From Bacteroidales bacterium UBA3844 (lineage in GTDB: Bacteria > Bacteroidota > Bacteroidia > Bacteroidales > Paludibacteraceae): a DNA stretch of 64,000 nt. Position numbers and translations under genes: made by a program. The notes beneath the pieces were generated by a model. It saw only the letters and a program-made list of their open reading frames with translations. It was not told the DNA's origin and did no database searches. Shown piece after piece: positions 52,118 to 59,951 of this stretch. Every line of letters begins with the position of its first letter. Positions within the stretch are counted from its first letter, which is position 1. Location: assembly GCA_002392915.1 (NCBI GenBank), contig DGHQ01000024.1, positions 158,471 to 222,470 on the forward strand, read 5' to 3'.

Positions 52118-53530
52118 ATGAAGAATTTTATCTGTTTCATTTTCATTCCGGTTTTATGTTGTTTTACTTCGATGGCTGGTAATCCGTCGCAAACAGAGAT
52201 AAACAGCCGGCAAGGAGACTTTATCAACAAGTTTTTCCAATCTGTCGCCACGACAAAAAACAGCAACGAAAATTTTCTGTTCTGTCCTGTAAGCCTCAAC
52301 CAAAGTATAGGTTTGCTTCTGAACGGAGCAAACGAAAAAGCCAGAACTGAAATTATGCAAGCCCTAAACTATAACGGTTTGACCCTTTCAGATGTAAACA
52401 ACTACAACCATCAGATTTTGTCTTCGTCCAACCAATCGTCATACAACAAACTGTTGATAGCCAATGGACTATGGATTTCCGACACAATAAAAGGCAAAAT
52501 CAAACGAGACTTCCTCAACACAGCATCACTTTTCTACAAAGCCGACATTCACGTCGCCGATTTTAAAAAACAAGAAGTCAAAGAGGAGATACAAAAATGG
52601 ATTGTTGAGCATACAAATGGATTCATCAATGACGCGCCATCCGTGAATCCAAATGATGTTATGATAGGTATAAACAGCACCTATTTCAATGGTGTTTGGG
52701 ACATAACCCCCCAAACCCCAACCACAGAAACGCCTTTCAAAAATAGAGACGGTAAGGAAGGCAAATGCAAATACCTGCAATACAAAAATGAAAAAATGTA
52801 TTGCTATAGCAACTCCTATTTCAGAGCCATCAAACTGTTCTATAAGGATTCCGACTACAGCATGATCGTGGTCTTGCCTCAGTTGAGATACGGAATAAGT
52901 GAAGAATACTTTCAATCATTGAAAGACAATGATTTTTTGCAGAGAAGCACCGTCTCACACAAATTTGATATTCAGCAACCCTATTTTTCCGACACTCCCA
53001 ATAACAGAGAATTCAACATATCCAGATTCGATAAAGCATCCAAATGGAACATAGACCCTAGTCTGTCTTTACAATCCGAGACAGCTACAGGGGAAAAAGA
53101 GGATAGAAAAAAAGCTTGTGATGACTACTACGACGTCGACTCCATCATAAACAAGATAGAGTGGAACAAAATGAAATTCACTGAGAAAAACTTTGATGAG
53201 GTTTTGGTTCCACATTTTGAAACTAAAACAAATATCGATCTGAAAAATCTATTGAAAGGGATGGGCGTTCAGTCTATATTCATTCAGTATGCCAATTCAC
53301 TCAACCAAATTACTGACAGCCTTTATGTTTCAACCTACGAACAAATCGCAAAGATAAAAGTTAACGAAAAAGGAACTGAAGCGGCGGCTGTCACAACAAT
53401 CGGTTGGATAGTTTCTGGAATGAGTCCTGTTGAGCATAACATATTCATTGCCAACCATCCGTTCATTTATGCCATAGTCGACGAAAAGACAGGAGCCATC
53501 CTTTTTGTCGGCAGAGTGGTGAATCTATAA
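52118..53530 (+). CDS. Exported serpin (serine protease inhibitor family)
   Basis: 470 aa, longer than the usual 370-400. N-terminal signal (a Cys pair near residue 15 could be a lipobox). Seen: NFLFCPVSLNQSIGLLLNGANEKARTEI, INSTYFNGVWD, the hinge NEKGTEAAAVTT and the family end HPFIYAIVDEKTGAILFVGRV. The hinge has small residues as in inhibitory serpins, and the reactive loop around WIVSGMSPVE would place a small residue at P1 (inference). An insertion of about 60 charged residues lies near 310-350. It starts 20 bp after pabBC. Confidence 0.9.
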   Translation: MKNFICFIFIPVLCCFTSMAGNPSQTEINSRQGDFINKFFQSVATTKNSNENFLFCPVSLNQSIGLLLNGANEKARTEIMQALNYNGLTLSDVNNYNHQILSSSNQSSYNKLLIANGLWISDTIKGKIKRDFLNTASLFYKADIHVADFKKQEVKEEIQKWIVEHTNGFINDAPSVNPNDVMIGINSTYFNGVWDITPQTPTTETPFKNRDGKEGKCKYLQYKNEKMYCYSNSYFRAIKLFYKDSDYSMIVVLPQLRYGISEEYFQSLKDNDFLQRSTVSHKFDIQQPYFSDTPNNREFNISRFDKASKWNIDPSLSLQSETATGEKEDRKKACDDYYDVDSIINKIEWNKMKFTEKNFDEVLVPHFETKTNIDLKNLLKGMGVQSIFIQYANSLNQITDSLYVSTYEQIAKIKVNEKGTEAAAVTTIGWIVSGMSPVEHNIFIANHPFIYAIVDEKTGAILFVGRVVNL

Positions 53531-53538
53531 ATCTGCCA

Positions 53539-54456
53539 TCAACCATTCACTATCAGCTTTCGATAGTCCGACGGAGAAGTGCCAGTAAACCGTTTGAAAA
53601 AGTTGGAAAGATGAGCCTGCGACGAAAACTCCAGTTGATAAGCGATCTCCTGAATTGTCTTGTCCGTTTTAAGAAGTTCCTTAATCTTGCCTAGCAAAGA
53701 GGAATCAATAATTGATTTAGGAGATTGCGACGCTACCCTTCGAGTCACCTGCGACAAATAACGAGGGGAGACATTTAGACGGGAGGCATAATAATTGACA
53801 TCATGGCTGTTTTTACACTCCTCTTCCTGCATCTTGACAAAACTGTTGTACAGAGTCATGCAACGTCCCGACATTTCAGTGTTTACTCCCGTCGGCATCA
53901 TATATTTAGCCTTTTTCTCAGCATCGTCGATCGTCATTCCCTGACAAAGCAAAGTGGCGATAGTCGAACACAACTCATTGCATCGTCCATGGCTGTTGTC
54001 AGCGACAATAATCCTTTTTGCGTCGAAACGGTCACTGTCTCGCTCCCTCACCACCAACGCGTCACACAACGGCACAAGTGTCTTCTGGATTCTATTGATC
54101 AGCTCTTCACTCATCAATATCTCATCACAACTTGAATAAATGACAGGAGAGAACAACACCCATCTCGGCTTATATCGTGATACACAACGTGCTATAGCTT
54201 CCAGAGTATAAATATTGCGGATCAAACCGATCTTAAACACAAATGGAGTGATATCCTCAGCCACCGCATCAATCTGACGCTCAACGATTTCAGCCGGAAT
54301 ATCATAGAAATCTTGGATACCGAGAGTGTTTTGCATAGTAAGAGTAGTGACGACGGAAAGAGCCTTTCCACCGAGAGCTGTGATAGTCTTAATGTCCGCC
54401 TGTATGCCGGCACCACCGGCACTGTCCGATCCTGTGATTGTCAATATTGTGTTCAT
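53539..54456 (-). CDS. ThiD-like kinase domain fused to AraC-type HTH
   Basis: About 305 aa from MNTILTITGSDSAGGAGIQA; a start at 54495 would add 13 residues. The N-terminal two thirds match HMP-P/pyridoxal kinase (ThiD/PdxK): GSDSAGGAGIQADIKTITALG and MQNTLGIQDFYDIP. The C-terminal 100 residues are an AraC-family double HTH: IDSSLLGKIKELLKTDKTIQEIAYQLEFSSQAHLSNFFKRFTG. In the kinase part the catalytic glycine motif normally reading GTGC is degraded to HGRCNELC. It probably acts as a regulator that senses an HMP- or B6-like ligand (inference). Confidence 0.88.
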   Translation of the reverse strand: MNTILTITGSDSAGGAGIQADIKTITALGGKALSVVTTLTMQNTLGIQDFYDIPAEIVERQIDAVAEDITPFVFKIGLIRNIYTLEAIARCVSRYKPRWVLFSPVIYSSCDEILMSEELINRIQKTLVPLCDALVVRERDSDRFDAKRIIVADNSHGRCNELCSTIATLLCQGMTIDDAEKKAKYMMPTGVNTEMSGRCMTLYNSFVKMQEEECKNSHDVNYYASRLNVSPRYLSQVTRRVASQSPKSIIDSSLLGKIKELLKTDKTIQEIAYQLEFSSQAHLSNFFKRFTGTSPSDYRKLIVNG

Positions 54457-54765
54457 AAACGCAAAGTTAAACTTTATAGATGTCAAAAAAAGCATCTATT
54501 CCGATTCTTGCAAAAATAATACATGAATTTGCAAAACTAAGTAAGTCCGTCGTCTAGACAAATCATCAAATTAGGAAAATACAATCACGATAGAATACAA
54601 TTTTGTCGAGTTGGGAGCAATTATACTAAATTACCAGAGTTTGATACCACATTACCATCCCAATTTGTCGTTTCACACTATTTTTGGCGGTGCAATCAGA
54701 CATGCATCTCATGTTAATTGCAACTCAATCTTACACATTGTTTTATATTAATTTGCATTTATGAT
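54457..54765. other. Divergent intergenic region
   Basis: 309 bp between the ThiD-AraC gene (-) and the esterase gene (+). A TTAATTTG box lies 11 bp before the esterase start. No repeat family member and no riboswitch was recognised here. Confidence 0.55.
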
Positions 54766-55929
54766 ATGAAAAGACTATTACTTACTATTTTATCCCTATG
54801 TGGCATGTATTCGTATGCGCAGTATGGGTTTGGCGGATTTGGCAGCAACGAAAATCTCAATTCATATCCGTCTAAAAAAGACATCAACTATGCAGGAGAT
54901 GGCAAATCATATCATGCCATGGATGTCTATTATCCTAAAGAGACAAAAGACTCATATCCTGTAATCATCCACATCTATGGCAGTGCATGGTCGAGCAACA
55001 ACGGAAAAGGTGGAGCAGACTTGGGAACCGTAGGAAAAGCGGCAGTAGAAGCTGGTTATATTTTTGTGACTCCAAACCATCGTTCGAACAGTGATGCCCA
55101 GTGGCCAGGTCAGATAAACGACATAAAGGCAGTAGCCCGTTATCTGAGAGGAAACGCAGAAGAACTAAAAGTAGACACATCATTCATAGCCATCTCCGGA
55201 TTCTCTTCCGGCGGACATTTGGCGACAATGATGGGTACATCTCGCAATGTCGAAAAAGAGTACACCGTCGGCTCTGCCACAATGGATATCGAAGGTAGTA
55301 TTGGTAATTTCACAGAGTTCAGCAGCAGTGTGGACGCCGTTTGTGATTGGTCGGGACCTGTAATCCTGGATAAAGTGAATTGTGGAAACGCGATGGATCT
55401 CAACAGTTTTATCGCTCCACTGTTTGGCAACTGCTCCGCATCACAATGTCCAGACAAATATGCACTTGCAACAGCCGTCACATTTATCGACCCAAGTGAT
55501 CCTCCATATATGATCGTCCACGGCTCGGCAGACCCAATCGTGGCACAATGCCAAAGTGAGATGTTGTATGACGAGTTGAAAAAAGGCGGTGTCGAATGTG
55601 AATATATTCCGACGGGAGGTCAGCATGGAGTCAGTGGAGACAAATGTCCGGATATGATTTCGTTTTTCAACAAAGCGAGAGAGAAAAAAGCAGAATCAAT
55701 ACATACATCAATTGACAACATAAACACATTAAAGACAGGAATCTATCTTGATGAAAATAAGATTTTTCTTGCTAACAACGGGAAGCAATCATTTTCATTA
55801 ATGATAGTGACAGGAAGTGTTGTATGTCAAGGAGTCGCAGATGATTCTGGCATAGACATTTCACATCTTCCATCTGGAATCTATATACTGCGTCTGGGAA
55901 ATGAAGCAGTATTTAAATTCTCTAAATAA
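54766..55929 (+). CDS. Secreted alpha/beta-hydrolase (BD-FAE-like esterase) with C-terminal sorting-like tail
   Basis: 387 aa from MKRLLLTILSLCGMYSYAQ, a clear signal peptide; the longer start at 54718 lies upstream of the -7-like box. Seen: the HG oxyanion region HIYGSAWSS, DIKAVARYLRGNA, nucleophile in ISGFSSGGHLA, Asp in PPYMIVHGSADPIV and His in GGQHGVSG. The last 70 residues are a beta tail (GIDISHLPSGIYILRLGNEAVFKFSK) like a T9SS CTD. Such enzymes deacylate hemicellulose; substrate not readable. Confidence 0.88.
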   Translation: MKRLLLTILSLCGMYSYAQYGFGGFGSNENLNSYPSKKDINYAGDGKSYHAMDVYYPKETKDSYPVIIHIYGSAWSSNNGKGGADLGTVGKAAVEAGYIFVTPNHRSNSDAQWPGQINDIKAVARYLRGNAEELKVDTSFIAISGFSSGGHLATMMGTSRNVEKEYTVGSATMDIEGSIGNFTEFSSSVDAVCDWSGPVILDKVNCGNAMDLNSFIAPLFGNCSASQCPDKYALATAVTFIDPSDPPYMIVHGSADPIVAQCQSEMLYDELKKGGVECEYIPTGGQHGVSGDKCPDMISFFNKAREKKAESIHTSIDNINTLKTGIYLDENKIFLANNGKQSFSLMIVTGSVVCQGVADDSGIDISHLPSGIYILRLGNEAVFKFSK

Positions 55930-55950
55930 ATAAGTTATAGTATGTTAAGG

Positions 55951-55985
55951 AAAATGTGTGGGAAGAGATTCTCACACATTTTTGC
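55951..55985 (+). terminator. Terminator of the esterase gene
   Basis: 10-bp perfect stem AAAATGTGTG/CACACATTTT with a 12-base loop and a T5 end, 21 bp after the stop. Confidence 0.88.
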
Positions 55986-56095
55986 ATACTTTCATCTTAT
56001 CGCTCAACATACTCTCATGGGTGTCCGCCAACAATGCCACTCCTATAACTTTAAGAGGCTGCTTAAATTAATCATACTCCGCATACATCCAAAAT

Positions 56096-56131
56096 TGAGG
56101 ATTGTTAAGGGCGGAACGCCCTAACTCTCCC
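56096..56131 (+). repeat. R1 repeat, short copy
   Basis: GAGGATT then GTTAAGGGCG-GAA-CGCCCTAAC and CTCCC: the core of R1 without the second palindrome, 96 bp before the hybrid sensor gene. Confidence 0.85.
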
Positions 56132-56226
56132 TTATCTTGCGACTCGATGTAAAATCAAATTAGTCTTTATCGTATGATTTTCAATTTAATTGTATATCTT
56201 CATATCGCAAATATGAGACATACACC

Positions 56227-59200
56227 ATGAGTAGAGCCTTGTTTTTCATATTATCATTGATTGCTTTTTCCGTCTATTCAGCGGAAAATGTGGAATATGC
56301 AAGATTTGACCATTTTTCTTCAAAAGATGGGCTTTCATCAAACCTTGTGTTTTCTCTATCAAAAGATTCGACAGGCTTTCTTTGGATAGGAACAGATTTT
56401 GGAATCGACCGTTTTGACGGATCTCACTTCAAACATTATCGTAAAAAAGAGTACCCTTCTCTCCATAGAGACGACATATACTACGTCAGTCACCTTGGAA
56501 ACGACCGCATTGTTTTCGGCAGTTTCAGCGGAATGTTCCAAGAATACGACCGCAAAAAAGACATGTTTTTAGAGTTAATGCCAAACGAGATGGATTCTCT
56601 GGGCTATTCACAAATGAAGGGGACATGTGTCTCACCATCAGGAGACTGCTATGTGTTTTCAAACGAACATGTATTCAAATACGATGTCCAAAGAGGATGT
56701 TTCAATTCCCGTTTTGCCGCTTACGACTCTATTCATTCGCCATTCATCACTTCATTATATGTAGATTCAAACAATCGCTACTGGTTGGGCTCTCTCAATC
56801 AGCTTACCATATATGATGAACATGGACACGTGCTTCACACATTTGATGAAAAGCACCACCATTGCCGTCCTGTCTCATGTGTGCTGCCAATTGACAAAGA
56901 CAGAATAGCCGTGACATTTATGGGAGACGAAATATGGATCTTTTCAAAAAACGACTTGACTCAAAGAAAATCACTATCCGTGCCATTCCGAAGCGTATCG
57001 AAATCATTGCAAAGTAAAGACGGTCGAATATGGTTTGCCACAGATGGCGACGGGTTGTGGTATGCCGACTCATTAACCGAAAATACGGTATTCAATTCAG
57101 TGATTCCATACAACGGCACTCCCGACGATATAAAAAAAATATATGGATTGGCAGAGGGCGACGATGGTGCGATATGGATTGGCACACACAACACCGGCTT
57201 ATGGTGTGTAAATCCACAAGACGACTACAACATTATCTTTTCCGGCGATTTCGGGTTTCCTGCTAATATGTGCACATCTTTTACTGAAGATGCGAATGGA
57301 AACTTACTGGTAGGCACCGACGGGAACGGCGTCTACACTGTATCGTCCGGCCTACGTCTTATACATCACTATTCGTTGAGCAACAATAATGTCACAGGAA
57401 TCTGTTCGGCAGACGACAACATATATGTGTCGACATGGGGAGGTGGCATCCAAACCATGAATCTAAAAACAGGCATTTCATCGGAGATTTCCTACGACAC
57501 TATCTGTAATCCGTCTAAAATATTCTTTCACGTATCTAAATCAAAAGATGGCACTATCTGGGGGAATACCGCAAACGACGACCTTTATATGAAACGTCCG
57601 TCAGGACTATGGCAAAAACTAACATTGCAAGATGATTCAATAAAAGGGCTTAACAGCAAGTGGATAGTCAGGACATACCAAGGAAAAGATTCATGCATGT
57701 GGATTTTAGCAACAAATATGCTATGGCTATACGATGGCAAAAAAGTGAAGGCTATACATCCCGAACTTTATGAAAAACAGTCGCATTATCCATATACCAT
57801 TATAGACGCAGACTCTGACGAAGATGGCAATCTATACGTCTGCTCAAGCCGTGGCATTTTCCGCTATTCGTCGGACGGAACTCGCTTCGACACGCTATCT
57901 TTTATTCCAAACGACAATTATCGAATTCTCAAATACAGCGGGCACGAACGATTTTGGTTGGCCTCCTACAATGCGATTATCTCTTTCGACCCCAAACAAA
58001 AGATTTTTGAATATCTTCCAGGCAACTACCATGATCTTTTCTATATAAAATCAAGTTTCATTGATTCCAAAGGAAGAATATGTTTGGGCACAACAAATGG
58101 GTTCTATCTGTTCAATCCATCAAAGATTCTTCCCGACACCACCGTCCAGCATCTCTCTTTCTCCGACCTTTACGTCGCAAGAAAAAAAATCATGCCAGGC
58201 TCATCCGTCCTAAAAGACGGTGCTTTGTCTGATCAAGACGAAATAGAATTGGAGTATTGGATGAAAGACATAGAAATAGATGTTGATGTGATAGACTATA
58301 CAAAATATGATAAAGTGCAATTGCGATATCGTATGATAGGGCTACAAGACGAATGGATACCTATGAAAGATGCCCGAACTCTTTCATTCAGCTATATCCC
58401 CTCTGGGACATACACACTGGAGGTGGAGGCGTCACGCGCGAACATGAACTACAGCTATCCACGTATAGCATTGAAAATAACCGTATTGCCGCCATGGTGG
58501 AGGACATGGTGGTTCATCCTCATTATTATATCCCTTCTATCCCTTGGACTATTCTTTTATATCAGGAAAAAGACGCTCCAACTGAGACAAAAGATGGAGC
58601 AGCAGACTAAAAAACTAAACCAAACAATAGAGGAGCGTAAAAAACTGATTAATGTGTTGTCGCACGACTTAAACAACCCATTATTCTCAGTCATAGGCAG
58701 TAGCGACAGTGAGATGACACACCTGACACATGACGAAGTGGTGGAGATGATAGAAGACAAATCGGTTTGGGAGGAAAACACAGTTCTGATTGTCGACAGG
58801 GATGAAAAGACACGACATGAAATAAAAGAGATGCTGAGCGACTACTTCAATGTCATCGACACATCAGACGGCACAGAGGCAGTAAATGTGGCAAACTCAC
58901 AATTGCCGGATATCATTGTGAGCGACATGGACGAATCTGAGCAGAGTATGGCAGAAATGGCGAAACGACTGTATGCTTCAGAACGCACAAAACATATTCC
59001 AATATTGTTTGTCTCATCAAAAAATGACGCTGTCGACCGTCTTTTGGGATTGCTATGTGGAGCTATTGATTATGTCGCCAAACCATTCAGCCAGCTAGAA
59101 TTGTTGCTGAAGCTGACCAATATTCTGAAAGTGCGTCAGGAGCATCAGAAACTTATCATGCAGGCTTCGATATCAACGCGAATGAAAGAGCATACAATGA

Positions 59201-59556
59201 ACAAAGATGATGTGGGGAAAGATGAAATCCATCCATTTCTGCAGTCATTCATGGGAAAAGTGTCAGAATGCTACACAGACAGCACAATAACCGTCGACGG
59301 ATTGGCAGGAAAACTTGCCGTCAGCAAAGCCACACTGACAAGAAAAGTGAAGTCGATGACAGGAAAGACCCCGATGGAATGGCTGATGGAATATCGATTG
59401 AACAGTTCGTTCCAAATCCTGCAGAATTCCAATTCCGACAAAACAATTTCAGAAGTAGCCTACGAGGTAGGATTCAACGATCCTTCATATTTCACAAAAA
59501 AATTCAGAGATTACTATGGATTCCTTCCGTCTCAAATAGGAGAAAAGAAAAAATGA
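56227..59556 (+). CDS. Hybrid two-component regulator lacking the ATPase domain
   Basis: 1109 aa. Signal peptide 1-18; two seven-blade propellers of Reg_prop repeats (DGLSSNLVFSLSKDSTGFLWIGT...) at about 25-640; Y_Y_Y domain about 650-750; membrane helix about 760-780; a coiled-coil DHp with H-box INVLSHDLNNPLFSVIG near residue 812; receiver from TVLIVDRDEKT (about 852) with D in VSDMDES; AraC HTH at about 1000-1105. Only about 35 residues separate H-box and receiver, where a HATPase_c domain of about 150 residues should be. N, G1 and G2 boxes are absent, and the frame is intact. Such regulators normally sense glycan breakdown products and switch on nearby carbohydrate genes. Confidence 0.88.
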   Translation: MSRALFFILSLIAFSVYSAENVEYARFDHFSSKDGLSSNLVFSLSKDSTGFLWIGTDFGIDRFDGSHFKHYRKKEYPSLHRDDIYYVSHLGNDRIVFGSFSGMFQEYDRKKDMFLELMPNEMDSLGYSQMKGTCVSPSGDCYVFSNEHVFKYDVQRGCFNSRFAAYDSIHSPFITSLYVDSNNRYWLGSLNQLTIYDEHGHVLHTFDEKHHHCRPVSCVLPIDKDRIAVTFMGDEIWIFSKNDLTQRKSLSVPFRSVSKSLQSKDGRIWFATDGDGLWYADSLTENTVFNSVIPYNGTPDDIKKIYGLAEGDDGAIWIGTHNTGLWCVNPQDDYNIIFSGDFGFPANMCTSFTEDANGNLLVGTDGNGVYTVSSGLRLIHHYSLSNNNVTGICSADDNIYVSTWGGGIQTMNLKTGISSEISYDTICNPSKIFFHVSKSKDGTIWGNTANDDLYMKRPSGLWQKLTLQDDSIKGLNSKWIVRTYQGKDSCMWILATNMLWLYDGKKVKAIHPELYEKQSHYPYTIIDADSDEDGNLYVCSSRGIFRYSSDGTRFDTLSFIPNDNYRILKYSGHERFWLASYNAIISFDPKQKIFEYLPGNYHDLFYIKSSFIDSKGRICLGTTNGFYLFNPSKILPDTTVQHLSFSDLYVARKKIMPGSSVLKDGALSDQDEIELEYWMKDIEIDVDVIDYTKYDKVQLRYRMIGLQDEWIPMKDARTLSFSYIPSGTYTLEVEASRANMNYSYPRIALKITVLPPWWRTWWFILIIISLLSLGLFFYIRKKTLQLRQKMEQQTKKLNQTIEERKKLINVLSHDLNNPLFSVIGSSDSEMTHLTHDEVVEMIEDKSVWEENTVLIVDRDEKTRHEIKEMLSDYFNVIDTSDGTEAVNVANSQLPDIIVSDMDESEQSMAEMAKRLYASERTKHIPILFVSSKNDAVDRLLGLLCGAIDYVAKPFSQLELLLKLTNILKVRQEHQKLIMQASISTRMKEHTMNKDDVGKDEIHPFLQSFMGKVSECYTDSTITVDGLAGKLAVSKATLTRKVKSMTGKTPMEWLMEYRLNSSFQILQNSNSDKTISEVAYEVGFNDPSYFTKKFRDYYGFLPSQIGEKKK

Positions 59557-59635
59557 GAATATTAGGAAGAGAGTAAGGAAATCAACTAATAGAAACATCC
59601 ATATACAAAAAAAGCCTGCGTTCAGCAAGCTTCTG

Positions 59636-59722
59636 CGGAGAGAGAGGGATTCGAACCCCCGGTACCCTTACGAGTACACCGGTTTTCAAGACCGGCTCAT
59701 TCGACCACTCTGACATCTCTCC
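59636..59722 (-). tRNA. tRNA-Ser (anticodon TGA)
   Basis: 87-nt minus-strand cloverleaf: acceptor GGAGAGA/TCTCTCC, anticodon stem CCGGT/ACCGG around CTTGAAA, a long variable arm (GTACTCGTAAGGGTAC) as in class II tRNAs, and T-loop GGTTCGAATCC. CCA is not encoded. Confidence 0.97.
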
Positions 59723-59741
59723 AAGACTTTCGTCCCTTTTG

Positions 59742-59814
59742 TGAACCGGGTGGGGGTCGAACCCACGACCCACAGATTAAGAGTCTGTTGCTCTACCAAC
59801 TGAGCTACCGATCC
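59742..59814 (-). tRNA. tRNA-Lys (anticodon CTT)
   Basis: 73-nt minus-strand cloverleaf: acceptor GGATCGG/CCGGTTC, D-arm AGCTCAGTTGGTAGAGC, anticodon loop CTCTTAA, T-arm GTGGGTTCGACCCCCAC. CCA is not encoded. 19 bp upstream of tRNA-Ser, probably cotranscribed. Confidence 0.97.
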
Positions 59815-59929
59815 AGCGTTTTTGATTGGTCGTTTCTTAAAAACGATGCAAAGGTAAGACTTTTTTCATCACCTCCAAACTTTCTGACCGAAAAAATGCA
59901 AAAAAATCTTTATATCACTCATTTTTCGC

Positions 59930-59937
59930 TAAATTTG
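59930..59937 (+). promoter_or_regulatory. -7 box (TAAATTTG) of the TamL-like gene
   Basis: Consensus TAnnTTTG 14 bp before the ATG, divergent from the tRNA pair. Confidence 0.55.
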
Positions 59938-59951
59938 CATGGTAAATACTC

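Noticed and set aside
58640..58790. Frameshift as the reason for the missing HATPase domain
   Set aside because: The frame is continuous from H-box to receiver with sensible residues, so it is an in-frame loss, not a broken gene.
59636..59814. tRNA pair as an integration site of a genomic island
   Set aside because: No integrase gene and no duplicated tRNA 3' end is visible nearby.
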